From NCBI GenBank assembly GCA_964551965.1, contig CAZKFB010000001.1:1-64000 (forward strand): a stretch of DNA of 64,000 nt. The letters run 5' to 3'. This document shows, in pieces, positions 1-8,595 of the stretch. Source of the stretch: CAG-582 sp964551965 (GTDB lineage Bacteria > Bacillota_I > Bacilli_A > RF39 > UBA660). How positions within the stretch are numbered: the first letter of the stretch is position 1; each line of letters begins with the position of its first letter. The notes under the pieces were generated by a model, which was given only the letters and a program-made list of their open reading frames with translations, was not told the origin of the DNA and ran no database searches. The position numbers and the translations under genes are program-made.

Positions 1-567
1 TTAACTAAAGAACTTAAAGACGCTTTAGTATCTGAAATCCTTATCGAAAGAAAACCAAATAGAATAGATGTTAAGATTTCTACAGCTCGTCCTGGTGTTA
101 TCATCGGTAGAGGTGGAGAAGACATCGAAAAATTAAGAGCAAAGATTAAGAAAGTTTGTGGTGAAGATGTATTCATTACTATTAATGAAATTAAGAACCC
201 TAACTTAAATGCTGAAATTGTTGCTCAAACAATAGCTAAACAAATTGAAAATAGAGGTAATTTCCGTAACGTTCAAAAGAAAGCTAAGAAAGACACTATG
301 AAGGCTGGAGCATTAGGAATTAAGACTAGTGTATCAGGAAGACTTGGTGGAGCTGAAATGGCTAGAACTGAAGGATATACTGAAGGTACAGTTCCATTAC
401 AAACAATTCGTGCTAATGTTGATTATGCAATAGCTGAAGCTAACACTACTTATGGTAAGATTGGTGTTAAAGTATGGATCTATACTGGTGAAGTTTTAAA
501 TAAGAAGAGACGTAATAATAAAAACGTAGAGGGAGGTAATGACGATGTTAATGCCAAAAAGAACTAA
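1..567 (+). CDS. rpsC: 30S ribosomal protein S3 (5' end outside window)
   Basis: Reading frame 1 is open from the first base to the TAA at 565-567 and gives the last 188 residues of S3, a small-subunit protein at the mRNA entry site. The type II KH domain is visible near the start (GVIIGRGGEDI, with the GxxG loop as GRGG). The C-terminal S3 domain follows (GRLGGAEMARTEGY, then GKIGVKVWIYTGE). About 30 N-terminal residues lie upstream of the window. The end overlaps rplP by 23 bases, which suggests translational coupling in the ribosomal super-operon. Confidence 0.97.
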   Translation, partial: LTKELKDALVSEILIERKPNRIDVKISTARPGVIIGRGGEDIEKLRAKIKKVCGEDVFITINEIKNPNLNAEIVAQTIAKQIENRGNFRNVQKKAKKDTMKAGALGIKTSVSGRLGGAEMARTEGYTEGTVPLQTIRANVDYAIAEANTTYGKIGVKVWIYTGEVLNKKRRNNKNVEGGNDDVNAKKN

Positions 568-976
568 ATATCGTAAACCTCATAGAATTTCATATGAAGG
601 TCATGCTAAAGGTAATACAGAACTTCATTTCGGTGAATATGGATTACAAGCAAAAGAAGGTGGATATGTTACTGCAAGACAAATCGAAGCAGCTCGTATC
701 GCTATGACTCGTTATATGAAACGTGGTGGTAATGTATGGATTAATATATTCCCACACTTAGCAAGAACAATGCAACCTTTAGAAACTCGTCAAGGTACAG
801 GAAAAGGTAATGTAGATCACTGGGCAGCAGTAGTTAAGGAAGGCAAGATCATGTTTGAGATTGGTGGAGTTAGCGAAGAAATTGCTCGTGAAGCATTAAG
901 ACTTGCATCACACAAATTAAGTGTTAAAACTAGATTTGTAATGAAAGAAGAAAGTGGTGACAAAGTTGAAGACTAG
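545..976 (+). CDS. rplP: 50S ribosomal protein L16
   Basis: L16 of the large subunit, near the peptidyl-transferase centre and 5S rRNA. The N-terminus MLMPKRTKYRKPHR and the internal motif RTMQPLETRQGTGKG match the family, and 143 residues is a normal length. The ATG at 545 is preferred over the one at 539 because GGGAGG (531-536) lies 8 bases upstream of it and because it gives the usual N-terminus. It overlaps rpsC upstream and rpmC downstream. Confidence 0.96.
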   Translation: MLMPKRTKYRKPHRISYEGHAKGNTELHFGEYGLQAKEGGYVTARQIEAARIAMTRYMKRGGNVWINIFPHLARTMQPLETRQGTGKGNVDHWAAVVKEGKIMFEIGGVSEEIAREALRLASHKLSVKTRFVMKEESGDKVED

Positions 977-1163
977 TGAAATAAGAGAAATGTCTACTGA
1001 AGATATTTTAAAGAAAATTGATGAATTAAAGAATGAACTATTCGATTTAAACATGAAAAAAGCTACTGCATCTTTAGAAAAACCACATAAGATTAATCAA
1101 AATAGAAAAGATATTGCTAGAATGAAAACTGTTTTAGCAGAAAGAGAAGGAGGAAATAAATAA
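966..1163 (+). CDS. rpmC: 50S ribosomal protein L29
   Basis: L29 is a small helical protein beside the peptide exit tunnel. The body KTSEIREMSTEDI and the later IARMKTVLAERE are diagnostic. No ATG lies at the family start position. A TTG at 966, with GGTGA about 5 bases upstream, gives 65 residues, the usual length. GTG codons at 954 and 957 are alternatives that add three or four residues. The gene begins inside rplP, and its TAA shares one base with the rpsQ ATG. Confidence 0.9.
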   Translation: MKTSEIREMSTEDILKKIDELKNELFDLNMKKATASLEKPHKINQNRKDIARMKTVLAEREGGNK

Positions 1164-1423
1164 TGAGTGAAACTAAGAGAACTGAACTTATAGGAAAAGT
1201 TGTAAGTGCTACTAATAATAAAACTATTACAGTTTTAGTTGAAACTTATAGAAATCATCCTCTATATCATAAGAGAGTTAAATACTCTAAAAAGTATGCA
1301 GCTCATGATGAAAAAAATATTGCGAAAGTTGGAGATACAGTAAGACTATTATCAACTCGTCCTTTATCTAAAACTAAGAGATATGAACTTGTTGAAGTAT
1401 TAGTTGAATCTGTAGAAGCTTAA
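1163..1423 (+). CDS. rpsQ: 30S ribosomal protein S17
   Basis: S17 is a primary 16S rRNA-binding OB-fold protein. The opening (KRTELIGKVVS), the middle (RNHPLYHKRVKYSKKYAAHDE) and 86 residues all fit. AAGGAGG ends shortly upstream of the ATG, and the start overlaps the rpmC stop codon by one base. Confidence 0.96.
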   Translation: MSETKRTELIGKVVSATNNKTITVLVETYRNHPLYHKRVKYSKKYAAHDEKNIAKVGDTVRLLSTRPLSKTKRYELVEVLVESVEA

Positions 1424-1434
1424 GGAGGGTTATT

Positions 1435-1803
1435 ATGGTACAACAAGAATCTAGATTAAAAGTTGCTGATAACTCTGGAGCACGTGAAATTTCCGTAATT
1501 AGAGTTATGGGTGGAAGTAAAGTTAAATATGGTAGTATTGGTGACATTGTAGTAGGAACTGTTAAAAAAGCTATTCCTAACTCAAATGTTAAAAAAGGAA
1601 AAGTAGTTAAAGCTGTTATCGTAAGAACAAAAGATGGCGTTAGAAGAAATGATGGATCAATGATTAAATTCGATGATAATGCATGTGTATTAATCAAAGA
1701 TGATAAGAGTCCAATCGGAACTCGTGTACTTGGTCCTGTAGCTAGAGAACTTCGTGATAAAGAATTCATGAAAATCGTATCTTTAGCTAACGAAGTATTA
1801 TAG
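1435..1803 (+). CDS. rplN: 50S ribosomal protein L14
   Basis: L14, 122 residues, lies at the subunit interface. The N-terminus MVQQESRLKVADNSGAR and the signature region around GTRVLGPVARELR near the C-terminus are typical. AGGAGG lies 8 bases before the ATG. It is the fifth gene of the operon, in the standard order rpsQ-rplN-rplX-rplE. Confidence 0.97.
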   Translation: MVQQESRLKVADNSGAREISVIRVMGGSKVKYGSIGDIVVGTVKKAIPNSNVKKGKVVKAVIVRTKDGVRRNDGSMIKFDDNACVLIKDDKSPIGTRVLGPVARELRDKEFMKIVSLANEVL

Positions 1804-1811
1804 GAGGCACT

Positions 1812-2108
1812 ATGAAGGTTAAAGTTGGAGATAAAGTTAAAATCCTTGCTGGAAAAGATAAAGGCAAAGAAGGAACTGTTACAGTTACTTTAAAAGGAAA
1901 AGACAAAGTTGTTGTAAGTGGTATAAATATTGTTAAGAAACATATGAAACCAAATGCAATGAACGAAACTGGCGGTATTCTTTCAGTAGAGGCCCCAATT
2001 CATGTATCTAACGTAAAAGTTATCGATTCTAAGAACGCTAAAACTACTAAAGTTGAAGAAAAGAAAACAACTAAAAAAACTACTAAAAAAGAGAGTGGTG
2101 AGAAATAA
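1812..2108 (+). CDS. rplX: 50S ribosomal protein L24
   Basis: L24 is an assembly initiator with a KOW domain (VGDKVKILAGKDKGKEG near residue 5). The core ends around residue 80. A Lys/Thr/Glu tail (about residues 78-98, KTTKKTTKK) extends a little beyond the common length. The spacing to rplN is 8 bases with a GGAGG site, and the stop overlaps the rplE start by one base. Confidence 0.96.
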   Translation: MKVKVGDKVKILAGKDKGKEGTVTVTLKGKDKVVVSGINIVKKHMKPNAMNETGGILSVEAPIHVSNVKVIDSKNAKTTKVEEKKTTKKTTKKESGEK

Positions 2109-2647
2109 TGTCTACATTAAAAGATAAATATGAAAACGAAATTAAAAAGGACTTAAAAGCAAAATTTAATTATAAATCAATTATGCAAGTTCCAAAATTA
2201 GAAAAAATCGTTATTAATATTGGTGTTGGAGAAGCTTCACATGATTCAAAATATATTGAAGCTGCTGCTCAAGACCTTGAAACTATCACAGGTCAAAAAC
2301 CAATCATCACTAAAGCTAAAAAATCAATTGCTGGTTTCAAATTAAGAGAAGGTCAAGCAATTGGAACTAAAGTTACATTAAGAGGAGAAAGCATGTACAA
2401 CTTCATGGAAAAATTAATCCGTGTAGCATTACCTCGTGTTCGTGACTTTAGAGGTATTAGTCCAAAAGCATTTGATGGTTTTGGAAACTATACTTTAGGA
2501 ATTAAGGAACAACTTATATTCCCAGAAATAGATTATGATAATGTATTAAAAATAAGAGGAATGGATATAGTTTTTGTTACATCAGCAAAGACTAATGAAG
2601 AAGCATTAGAATTATTAAAAGGCTTCGGAATGCCATTTAGAAAGTAG
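2108..2647 (+). CDS. rplE: 50S ribosomal protein L5
   Basis: L5, 179 residues, binds 5S rRNA and contacts P-site tRNA. Family signatures are visible (VVINIGVGEASHDSK-like N-terminus, ITGQKPIITKAKKSIAGFK, RVRDFRGISPKAFDG, GIKEQLIFPEIDYD). The start overlaps the rplX stop (TAATG). Confidence 0.97.
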   Translation: MSTLKDKYENEIKKDLKAKFNYKSIMQVPKLEKIVINIGVGEASHDSKYIEAAAQDLETITGQKPIITKAKKSIAGFKLREGQAIGTKVTLRGESMYNFMEKLIRVALPRVRDFRGISPKAFDGFGNYTLGIKEQLIFPEIDYDNVLKIRGMDIVFVTSAKTNEEALELLKGFGMPFRK

Positions 2648-2654
2648 GGATAAT

Positions 2655-2840
2655 ATGGCTAAGACAAGTATGAAGATTAAGGCTAAACGCCCACAAAAAT
2701 TTAAAGTTAGAGAATATACTCGTTGCGAAAGATGTGGAAGACCACACGGTGTTCTACGTAAATTCGGTTTATGCCGTATTTGCTTTAGAGAACTAGCAAA
2801 CCAAGGTAAAATACCTGGCGTAAAGAAATCTAGTTGGTAG
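2655..2840 (+). CDS. rpsZ: 30S ribosomal protein S14, zinc-binding type
   Basis: The short 61-residue S14 carries two CxxC pairs (CERCGRPHG and CRIC), i.e. the zinc ribbon form that Bacillus keeps in the spc operon. It assembles into the small-subunit head. The C-terminus (GKIPGVKKSSW) is the standard ending. The position between rplE and rpsH is canonical. The zinc-independent paralogue, if present, is not in this window. Confidence 0.96.
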   Translation: MAKTSMKIKAKRPQKFKVREYTRCERCGRPHGVLRKFGLCRICFRELANQGKIPGVKKSSW

Positions 2841-2854
2841 GAAGGAGATTAATT

Positions 2855-3253
2855 ATGGTAAATGATATAATTGCAGATATGCTTACAAGAATACGTAATG
2901 CAAATCAAATGAAATATGATACTGTTGAAGTATTAGGTTCTAAGATGACTGCTGAAATAGCAAGAATTCTTAAAGAAGAAGGATACATTAATGATTATAA
3001 AGTTAATGAAGCTCCTAATGGAAATACTATGACAATTAATCTTAAATATACTGAAGGTAAAAAGACTAGAGTTATTACTGGACTTAAGAGAATATCAAAG
3101 TCTGGTTTAAGAGTATATGCTAAGGCTTCAGAACTTCCTAGAGTTATTAATGGTTTAGGAATTGCTATTATCTCAACTTCTCAAGGAATAATGACTGATA
3201 GAGATGCTAGAAAAAAAGGTCTAGGAGGAGAAGTACTTGCTTACATTTGGTAA
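2855..3253 (+). CDS. rpsH: 30S ribosomal protein S8
   Basis: S8 binds the central domain of 16S rRNA and in many bacteria represses the spc operon. The product MVNDIIADMLTRIRNA... is 132 residues, the standard length. An in-frame upstream codon at 2834 would add seven residues and ignore the GAAGGAG site at 2841-2847, so the ATG at 2855 is chosen. The C-terminus GLGGEVLAYIW is typical. Confidence 0.97.
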   Translation: MVNDIIADMLTRIRNANQMKYDTVEVLGSKMTAEIARILKEEGYINDYKVNEAPNGNTMTINLKYTEGKKTRVITGLKRISKSGLRVYAKASELPRVINGLGIAIISTSQGIMTDRDARKKGLGGEVLAYIW

Positions 3254-3270
3254 CAAGGAAAATATTGGTT

Positions 3271-3810
3271 ATGAGTAGAATAGGAAATAGAGAACTTACA
3301 ATACCTGCAGGCGTTACAGTAATAGTTAATGATAATACTATTACTGTTAAAGGACCTAAAGGCGAATTAAATTATACATTTGATAAATCTATTACTGTTA
3401 CAGTAAATGAAAATAAAATTAATGTTACAAGAGCTAATGAAACTAAGACAGTTAAGTCACTTCATGGTACAACTAATGCTTTAGTTTCTAATATGCTTAA
3501 AGGTGTTTCTGAAGGTTTTACAAAAGAACTTGAAGCAGTTGGTGTTGGATACAGATTTAATGTTGCTGGTAACAAAGTAACTATTAGTGCTGGTTATTCA
3601 CATCCTGTTGAAATGGTTGCTCCTGTTGGAATATCAATTGAAGCACCATCAGCTACTGAATTAAAAGTAAGTGGTATTGATAAACAAAAAGTATCTGAAT
3701 TTGCGGCTAATATTCGTAAAGTTCGTGAACCAGAACCTTATAAAGGTAAAGGTATCCGTTATAAGAACGAATATGTAAGACGTAAAGAAGGAAAGAAAGC
3801 AGCTAAATAG
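3271..3810 (+). CDS. rplF: 50S ribosomal protein L6
   Basis: L6, 179 residues, two related domains near the factor-binding site. It begins MSRIGNRELTIPAGV and ends in the usual basic tail with the PEPYKGKGIRYKNE motif. The ATG at 3271 follows an AAGGA site. A longer frame from 3247 would overlap rpsH and lacks family support. Confidence 0.97.
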   Translation: MSRIGNRELTIPAGVTVIVNDNTITVKGPKGELNYTFDKSITVTVNENKINVTRANETKTVKSLHGTTNALVSNMLKGVSEGFTKELEAVGVGYRFNVAGNKVTISAGYSHPVEMVAPVGISIEAPSATELKVSGIDKQKVSEFAANIRKVREPEPYKGKGIRYKNEYVRRKEGKKAAK

Positions 3811-3825
3811 GTAGGAGGATAAAAT

Positions 3826-4179
3826 ATGAAGAGTGTATCAAATAATGTCGCAAGACAAAGAAGACATACTAGAGTTCGTAATAAAGTATCAGGAACTCCT
3901 GAATGTCCAAGACTAAATGTTTTTAGATCTAATTCACAAATTTTCGCACAAATAATTGATGACGAAAAAGGTGCTACCTTAGTTAGTTCTTCAAGTGTTG
4001 CTTTAAAGATTAAAAATGGAGGTAACATCGAAGGAGCTAAATTAGTAGGTGCTGACTTAGCTAAGAAAGCAGCTAAGGCTGGTATCAAAGCTGTTGTATT
4101 TGATAGAGGTGGATACCAATATCATGGACGTGTTGCTGCATTAGCAGAATCTGCACGTGAAAATGGATTGGAGTTTTAG
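3826..4179 (+). CDS. rplR: 50S ribosomal protein L18
   Basis: L18, 117 residues, binds 5S rRNA with L5. The pattern RQRRHTRVRNKVSGT..RPRLNVFRSN (here PRLNVFRSNSQIFAQ) and the end YHGRVAALAESARENGLEF match the family. It lies 15 bases after rplF with GGAGG upstream. Confidence 0.97.
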   Translation: MKSVSNNVARQRRHTRVRNKVSGTPECPRLNVFRSNSQIFAQIIDDEKGATLVSSSSVALKIKNGGNIEGAKLVGADLAKKAAKAGIKAVVFDRGGYQYHGRVAALAESARENGLEF

Positions 4180-4188
4180 GAGGTTATT

Positions 4189-4698
4189 ATGGCAAGAACA
4201 GAAAAAGTTATGGATCCTAAGAAAAAACTTTTGGATGAAAAAGTTATTAACATCTCTAGAGTAACAAAGGTTACTAAAGGTGGACGTCATTTTAGATTCT
4301 CAGCTGCTATGGCTGTAGGTGACGGAAAAGGATTAGTAGGAATCGGAACAGGTAAGGCTAATGAAGTACCTGAAGCAATTAAAAAAGGATTACAAGCTGC
4401 TAATAAGAACTTAGTAAAAGTTGCATTAGTAGATAATCGTACAATCCCACATGAAGCTATTGGTGTTTGTGGAAGAGCTAAAGTTTTAATTAAACCAGCT
4501 CCTAAAGGTACTGGTATCATCGCTGGTGGTGCTGCTCGTGCAGTATTAGAACTAGCAGGAATTAAAGATATCGTTGCTAAGAGTTTAGGATCAAACACTA
4601 AAGTTAATGTTGCTAAAGCTACTTTAGAAGCATTAAAATCAGAACGTACTGCAGAGCAAATTGCAGAATTACGTGGTAAGAAAGTTGAGGAGTTATAA
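4189..4698 (+). CDS. rpsE: 30S ribosomal protein S5
   Basis: S5, 169 residues, contributes to decoding accuracy. The double-stranded RNA-binding-like N domain holds the signature INISRVTKVTKGGRHFRFSA and is followed by GDGKGLVGIGTGKA. In Bacillus rpmD (L30) follows rpsE; here the next gene is rplO, starting two bases after the stop, so L30 is missing from this position. Confidence 0.97.
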   Translation: MARTEKVMDPKKKLLDEKVINISRVTKVTKGGRHFRFSAAMAVGDGKGLVGIGTGKANEVPEAIKKGLQAANKNLVKVALVDNRTIPHEAIGVCGRAKVLIKPAPKGTGIIAGGAARAVLELAGIKDIVAKSLGSNTKVNVAKATLEALKSERTAEQIAELRGKKVEEL

Positions 4699-4699
4699 T

Positions 4700-5140
4700 A
4701 TGAAGTTAGATAATTTATGTAAGTCTCCAGAAACTAAATCAACTAAGAGAGTAGGACGTGGACCAGGATCTGGAATGGGTAAAACATCTACTCGTGGTGA
4801 AAATGGTCAAAAATCTCGTAGTGGTGTAAGTATATCTCCATGGTTTGAAGGTGGACAATCACCATTATATAGAAGAGTTCCTAAAAGAGGATTTAATAAT
4901 AAAAGATTTACTGTAAGATATGCAACTATCAATTTATCTGATTTAAATAGATTCAATGATGGTGATACAGTTACTCCTGAATTATTAAAAGAATTAGGAA
5001 TCATTAAAAAACAATTAGCTGGTGTTAAAGTATTAGCTAATGGTAAATTAGAAAAGAAGGTTAATGTTAAGGCTAATAGATTCTCATCTAAAGCAGTAAC
5101 TAAGATTGAAGAGATTGGCGGAACAGCAGAGGTGATTTAA
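4700..5140 (+). CDS. rplO: 50S ribosomal protein L15
   Basis: L15, 146 residues, a late-assembly large-subunit protein with a long N-terminal extension rich in Gly and Arg (RVGRGPGSGMGKTSTRGENGQ). The ATG at 4700 follows GAGGAG inside the end of rpsE. A longer upstream frame (from 4661) lacks family similarity. It directly precedes secY. Confidence 0.96.
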   Translation: MKLDNLCKSPETKSTKRVGRGPGSGMGKTSTRGENGQKSRSGVSISPWFEGGQSPLYRRVPKRGFNNKRFTVRYATINLSDLNRFNDGDTVTPELLKELGIIKKQLAGVKVLANGKLEKKVNVKANRFSSKAVTKIEEIGGTAEVI

Positions 5141-5142
5141 AG

Positions 5143-6411
5143 ATGTTTTCAAGTCTTAAAGGACTATTTGGTCCAAATAATAAAGATTTGCGAAAAAGAA
5201 TTTACTTTACCTTAGCAGTGTTAGCAATCTTTGCTTTAGGAACTAATATAATAGTTCCTGGAGCAAAAACAATAACATCTAATTTAGGTTTCTTAGATTT
5301 ATTAAACCTAATGAGTGGTGGAAGTTTAAAGACTTTTTCAATATTTGCATTAGGAGTAATGCCATATATTACGGCAACTATCCTAACACAAATATTACAA
5401 ATGGATATTATTCCATACTTTAAAGAATTAAAAGAACAAGGTGCTACCGGAAGACAAAAGATAAATAAGATTAATAGATATCTAGGAATTCTATTTGCTT
5501 TCGTTCAAGGTTATATATATTCAGTTGCATTTATGGGCGGAACTACTGTTGAAGTCCTAAAGACAACTATTATATTAACTGCTGGTACAGCATTACTTTT
5601 ATGGTTAGCAGATCAAATTACAAATAAAGGTTTAGGTAATGGTATCTCATTATTCATTATGGCAGGTATCGTTAATACTTTACCTTCAACGTTTATAACA
5701 GCGTTTAATGATTTAGTTTTAGCTGATACATTTACAAGAGTAGTTGGAATTATATTATTTGTAGTATTTATAATTGCATACTTACTAATATTAGTAGGTG
5801 TAGTATATATGCAAATATCAGAGCGTCGTATACCAATTCAACATAGTACAAGAACTGATAGTTCTTATAAACAAGAACAATCTTATATACCTTTAAAAAT
5901 TAACTCAGCAAGTGTTATGCCAGTAATATTTGCAAGTGCAATAACAAGTATACCTTCGTTTATTGCTGAATTTGTTAAAAACGAAAGTTTTACAAATTTT
6001 GTTAATAACTATATAGTATATACATCATTAACTGGTTATATATTATATGTATTCTTGATATTTGCATTCGGATATATCTGGACACTTATGGAATTAAATC
6101 CAAAAGAGATGAGTGAAAATTTAGATAAGAATAGAAGTTATATTCCAGGAATAACTCCGGGAGAAAAAACAATAAGTTATTTGAAAGGAACACTTACAAG
6201 AATTACTGTTGTAGGTAGTATATTCCTAGTAATATTAGCATCTATTCCATTACTTATAAGTAAGATATCTAGTTTATCTAGTGCTGTTACATTAGGTGGA
6301 ACTGGATTATTGATAGTAGTTGGTGTTGCTCTTGAAACCTACAAGCAACTTGAAAGTAGCGTAGTATCTAGAAGCTACCAAGGAAGTAGAAAGAGAAGAC
6401 ATAGAAGATGA
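5143..6411 (+). CDS. secY: Preprotein translocase subunit SecY
   Basis: The channel subunit of the Sec translocon, 422 residues with about ten hydrophobic segments. It shows the SecY signatures GVMPYITATILTQILQM in segment 2 and GNGISLFIMAGI near segment 4. The cytosolic loop YMQISERRIPIQHS is also conserved. The C-terminal tail is very basic (GSRKRRHRR). It starts two bases after rplO and overlaps adk by four bases (ATGA). It would serve the many secreted and surface proteins encoded later in this window. Confidence 0.97.
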   Translation: MFSSLKGLFGPNNKDLRKRIYFTLAVLAIFALGTNIIVPGAKTITSNLGFLDLLNLMSGGSLKTFSIFALGVMPYITATILTQILQMDIIPYFKELKEQGATGRQKINKINRYLGILFAFVQGYIYSVAFMGGTTVEVLKTTIILTAGTALLLWLADQITNKGLGNGISLFIMAGIVNTLPSTFITAFNDLVLADTFTRVVGIILFVVFIIAYLLILVGVVYMQISERRIPIQHSTRTDSSYKQEQSYIPLKINSASVMPVIFASAITSIPSFIAEFVKNESFTNFVNNYIVYTSLTGYILYVFLIFAFGYIWTLMELNPKEMSENLDKNRSYIPGITPGEKTISYLKGTLTRITVVGSIFLVILASIPLLISKISSLSSAVTLGGTGLLIVVGVALETYKQLESSVVSRSYQGSRKRRHRR

Positions 6412-7058
6412 AGAACATAATATTCATCGCCCCTCCTGCTGCAGGTAAGGGAACTCAAAGTGAATTACTTGTTAAGAAATATGGATTAGCTCATATTTCA
6501 ACAGGAGATTTATTAAGAAGTGAAGTTAAAGAACAAACTGAGTTAGGAAAAAGCATTGAGACTCTAATGAGTACTGGTGCTTTAATTAGTACAGACATTG
6601 TTACAGAGCTTCTTAAGAAAAGATTAAGTAAAGATGATATAGGAAATGGATTTATCTTAGATGGTTATCCAAGAACTCTAGAACAAGCTGAGATATTATC
6701 AAATCTATTAGAAGAATTACATTATAGAATTAATAATGTAATCTATCTAGATATGGATGTCTCACTTGCAACTCATCGTGCATTAGGTCGAATTACTTGT
6801 ACTAATTGCGGAAGAGGCTATAATAAGTACGAAAGTGCTATGAAGCCTAAGTGTGAAAACTTATGTGATGATTGTGGAATAGAGTTAGTTGGAAGAAGCG
6901 ATGATAATGAAGAATCATTTAAAATTCGCTTTAGTACATATGAAAGTGAAGTTAAGCCTATCTTGAATTATTATAAAGAAAAAGGTATACTTAATATCAT
7001 AGATAATAGTGGAACTCCTGAAGAGACATTTGCAAGAATTGAAAGTGTGATAGAATGA
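6408..7058 (+). CDS. adk: Adenylate kinase, zinc-LID type
   Basis: Interconverts ATP + AMP and 2 ADP. The P-loop is APPAAGKGTQ (PPAAGKGT instead of the common GPPGAGKGT) and the AMP-site motif is DGYPRTLEQA. The LID domain carries four Cys (CTNCGRGY...CENLCDDCG), the zinc-binding form common in Gram-positives. Length 216 residues is normal. It overlaps both secY and map by four bases, which implies coupled translation. Confidence 0.96.
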   Translation: MKNIIFIAPPAAGKGTQSELLVKKYGLAHISTGDLLRSEVKEQTELGKSIETLMSTGALISTDIVTELLKKRLSKDDIGNGFILDGYPRTLEQAEILSNLLEELHYRINNVIYLDMDVSLATHRALGRITCTNCGRGYNKYESAMKPKCENLCDDCGIELVGRSDDNEESFKIRFSTYESEVKPILNYYKEKGILNIIDNSGTPEETFARIESVIE

Positions 7059-7804
7059 TAAATATTTATAGTGAAGATGAAATAGCTAAGATTAAAGCTT
7101 CCGGTCATATTACATATATGACACATCAACACATGAAAGATTTTATCAAACCGGGAGTTTCTACTAAATTCCTTGATGAAGAAGCCGGAAGATTTATTGA
7201 AAGTATGGGAGGAATTCCTGCAAGTAAAGGATTCGAAGGTTATCCTGGAAATATATGTGTATCAGTCAATGATGAAGTGGTTCATGGCATTGGCAGCGAG
7301 GATCACATATTAAAAGAAGGAGATATAGTTACACTAGATATTGTAACACTATATCAAGGATATCATTCAGATTCAGCAGTAACTCATGCTGTAGGAAAGG
7401 TTAATAAAGAAAAAGAACACTTATTAACCCATACAGAAAAAAGTTTATATGTTGGATTAAAAGAAATAAAAGATGGTGCTAAACTAGGAAGTGTTGGAGC
7501 AAGAATTCAACAATATGCTGAACGACATGGTTTAGGAGTTGTAAGAGAACTTGTTGGACATGGAGTAGGGCACGAGATGCACGAAAACCCGGATGTACCA
7601 AACTATGGAGTATATAATACCGGGATTACTTTGAAAGCAGGCATGGTAATAGCTGTAGAACCAATGCTAACTGCTGGAAAAAGGTATGTAGCTATGTTAG
7701 ATGATGATTGGACAATAGTTACGGAAGATGGCAGACCAGCTGCTCACTTCGAACATACTGTTGCAGTTACAAAAGACGGCTATGAAATACTTACAGGAGA
7801 GTGA
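7055..7804 (+). CDS. map: Type I methionine aminopeptidase
   Basis: Removes initiator methionine from nascent proteins, 249 residues. Metal ligands typical of the pita-bread fold are visible: the DIVTLYQGYHSDSA stretch (two Asp), GHGVGHEMHENP (His), VEPMLT (Glu) and the late EHTVAVT Glu. The adk-map-infA order is that of Bacillus. Confidence 0.97.
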   Translation: MINIYSEDEIAKIKASGHITYMTHQHMKDFIKPGVSTKFLDEEAGRFIESMGGIPASKGFEGYPGNICVSVNDEVVHGIGSEDHILKEGDIVTLDIVTLYQGYHSDSAVTHAVGKVNKEKEHLLTHTEKSLYVGLKEIKDGAKLGSVGARIQQYAERHGLGVVRELVGHGVGHEMHENPDVPNYGVYNTGITLKAGMVIAVEPMLTAGKRYVAMLDDDWTIVTEDGRPAAHFEHTVAVTKDGYEILTGE

Positions 7805-7813
7805 GAATTTTAA

Positions 7814-8065
7814 ATGAAAGTGCAAAATAAGAAAAAAAATCAAAGAGAGCAAAAACAAAAAGAACAAAAGATAGAAGTAGAAGGAAAGGTTATCGATGTT
7901 ACACATGAGATATATCGTGTACAGCTTGATAACGGAATAACTATAACTGCCCATGTTTCTGGTAAAATACGTATGAATGTGATCCGTATCTTAGCAGGCG
8001 ATAGGGTTATAGTAGAATTATCACCAACTGATTTAACACATGGGATAATAAAATATAGAAAATAA
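7814..8065 (+). CDS. infA: Translation initiation factor IF-1 with basic N-terminal extension
   Basis: The OB-fold initiation factor binds the ribosomal A site. The core (EVEGKVIDVTHEIYRVQLDNG, HVSGKIRMNVIRILAGDRV, VELSPTDLTHGII) is unmistakable. The protein is 83 residues rather than about 72: a Lys/Gln/Glu-rich segment (MKVQNKKKNQREQKQKEQK) replaces the usual MAKED-type start. No in-frame start codon lies nearer the core, so the extension is probably real. Confidence 0.95.
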   Translation: MKVQNKKKNQREQKQKEQKIEVEGKVIDVTHEIYRVQLDNGITITAHVSGKIRMNVIRILAGDRVIVELSPTDLTHGIIKYRK

Positions 8066-8076
8066 GGAGGGTACTC

Positions 8077-8190
8077 ATGAAAGTAAGAGCATCTGTAAAG
8101 AAAATTTGTCCAAAATGTAGAATAATAAGAAGAAAAGGCAAAAATATGGTTATTTGTGAAAATCCAAAACACAAACAAGTTCAAGGTTAG
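8077..8190 (+). CDS. rpmJ: 50S ribosomal protein L36, zinc-binding type
   Basis: A 37-codon frame starting ATG at 8077, seven bases after AAGGAGG, and ending TAG at 8188-8190. The product begins MKVRASVKKICPKCRIIRRKG and ends CENPKHKQVQG. It has the CxxC...CxxxxH zinc ligands of the C+ form of L36. It sits between infA and rpsM as in other Firmicutes. Confidence 0.96.
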   Translation: MKVRASVKKICPKCRIIRRKGKNMVICENPKHKQVQG

Positions 8191-8201
8191 GAGGGTATTA
8201 T

Positions 8202-8576
8202 ATGGCACGTATTAAGAATATTGAATTACCAAAAGAAAAAGCTATTTATATTGGCTTAACTGCTATATATGGTATTGGTCAAAGTTCTGCAAAGAAGATT
8301 TGTAAGGCTTGTGATATTGATCCTGAAATTAAGGTTAAAGATATAACTGCTGATCAAGAAAATGCTATCAGAGCAGAAATTGATAACTATTTAGTAGAAG
8401 GTGAACTTCGTAGAGAAGTTCAAATGAACATTAAGAATAAAATGGAAATTGGTTCATACCAAGGAAGTAGACATAAAAAAGGTTTACCAGTTCATGGTCA
8501 AAGAACTAATAGAAATGCACGTACTCGTAAGGGTAAAGGAAAAGTAGTTGCTAACAAAAAGAAAGCTACTAAGTAA
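8202..8576 (+). CDS. rpsM: 30S ribosomal protein S13
   Basis: S13, 124 residues, contacts tRNA and forms intersubunit bridges. It begins MARIKNIELPKEKA, with the helix-hairpin-helix stretch around YGIGQSSAKKIC and the C-terminal signature GQRTNRNARTRKGK. A GGAGG site precedes the ATG. Confidence 0.97.
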   Translation: MARIKNIELPKEKAIYIGLTAIYGIGQSSAKKICKACDIDPEIKVKDITADQENAIRAEIDNYLVEGELRREVQMNIKNKMEIGSYQGSRHKKGLPVHGQRTNRNARTRKGKGKVVANKKKATK

Positions 8577-8595
8577 TTAAAGGAGGTTATTAAGA

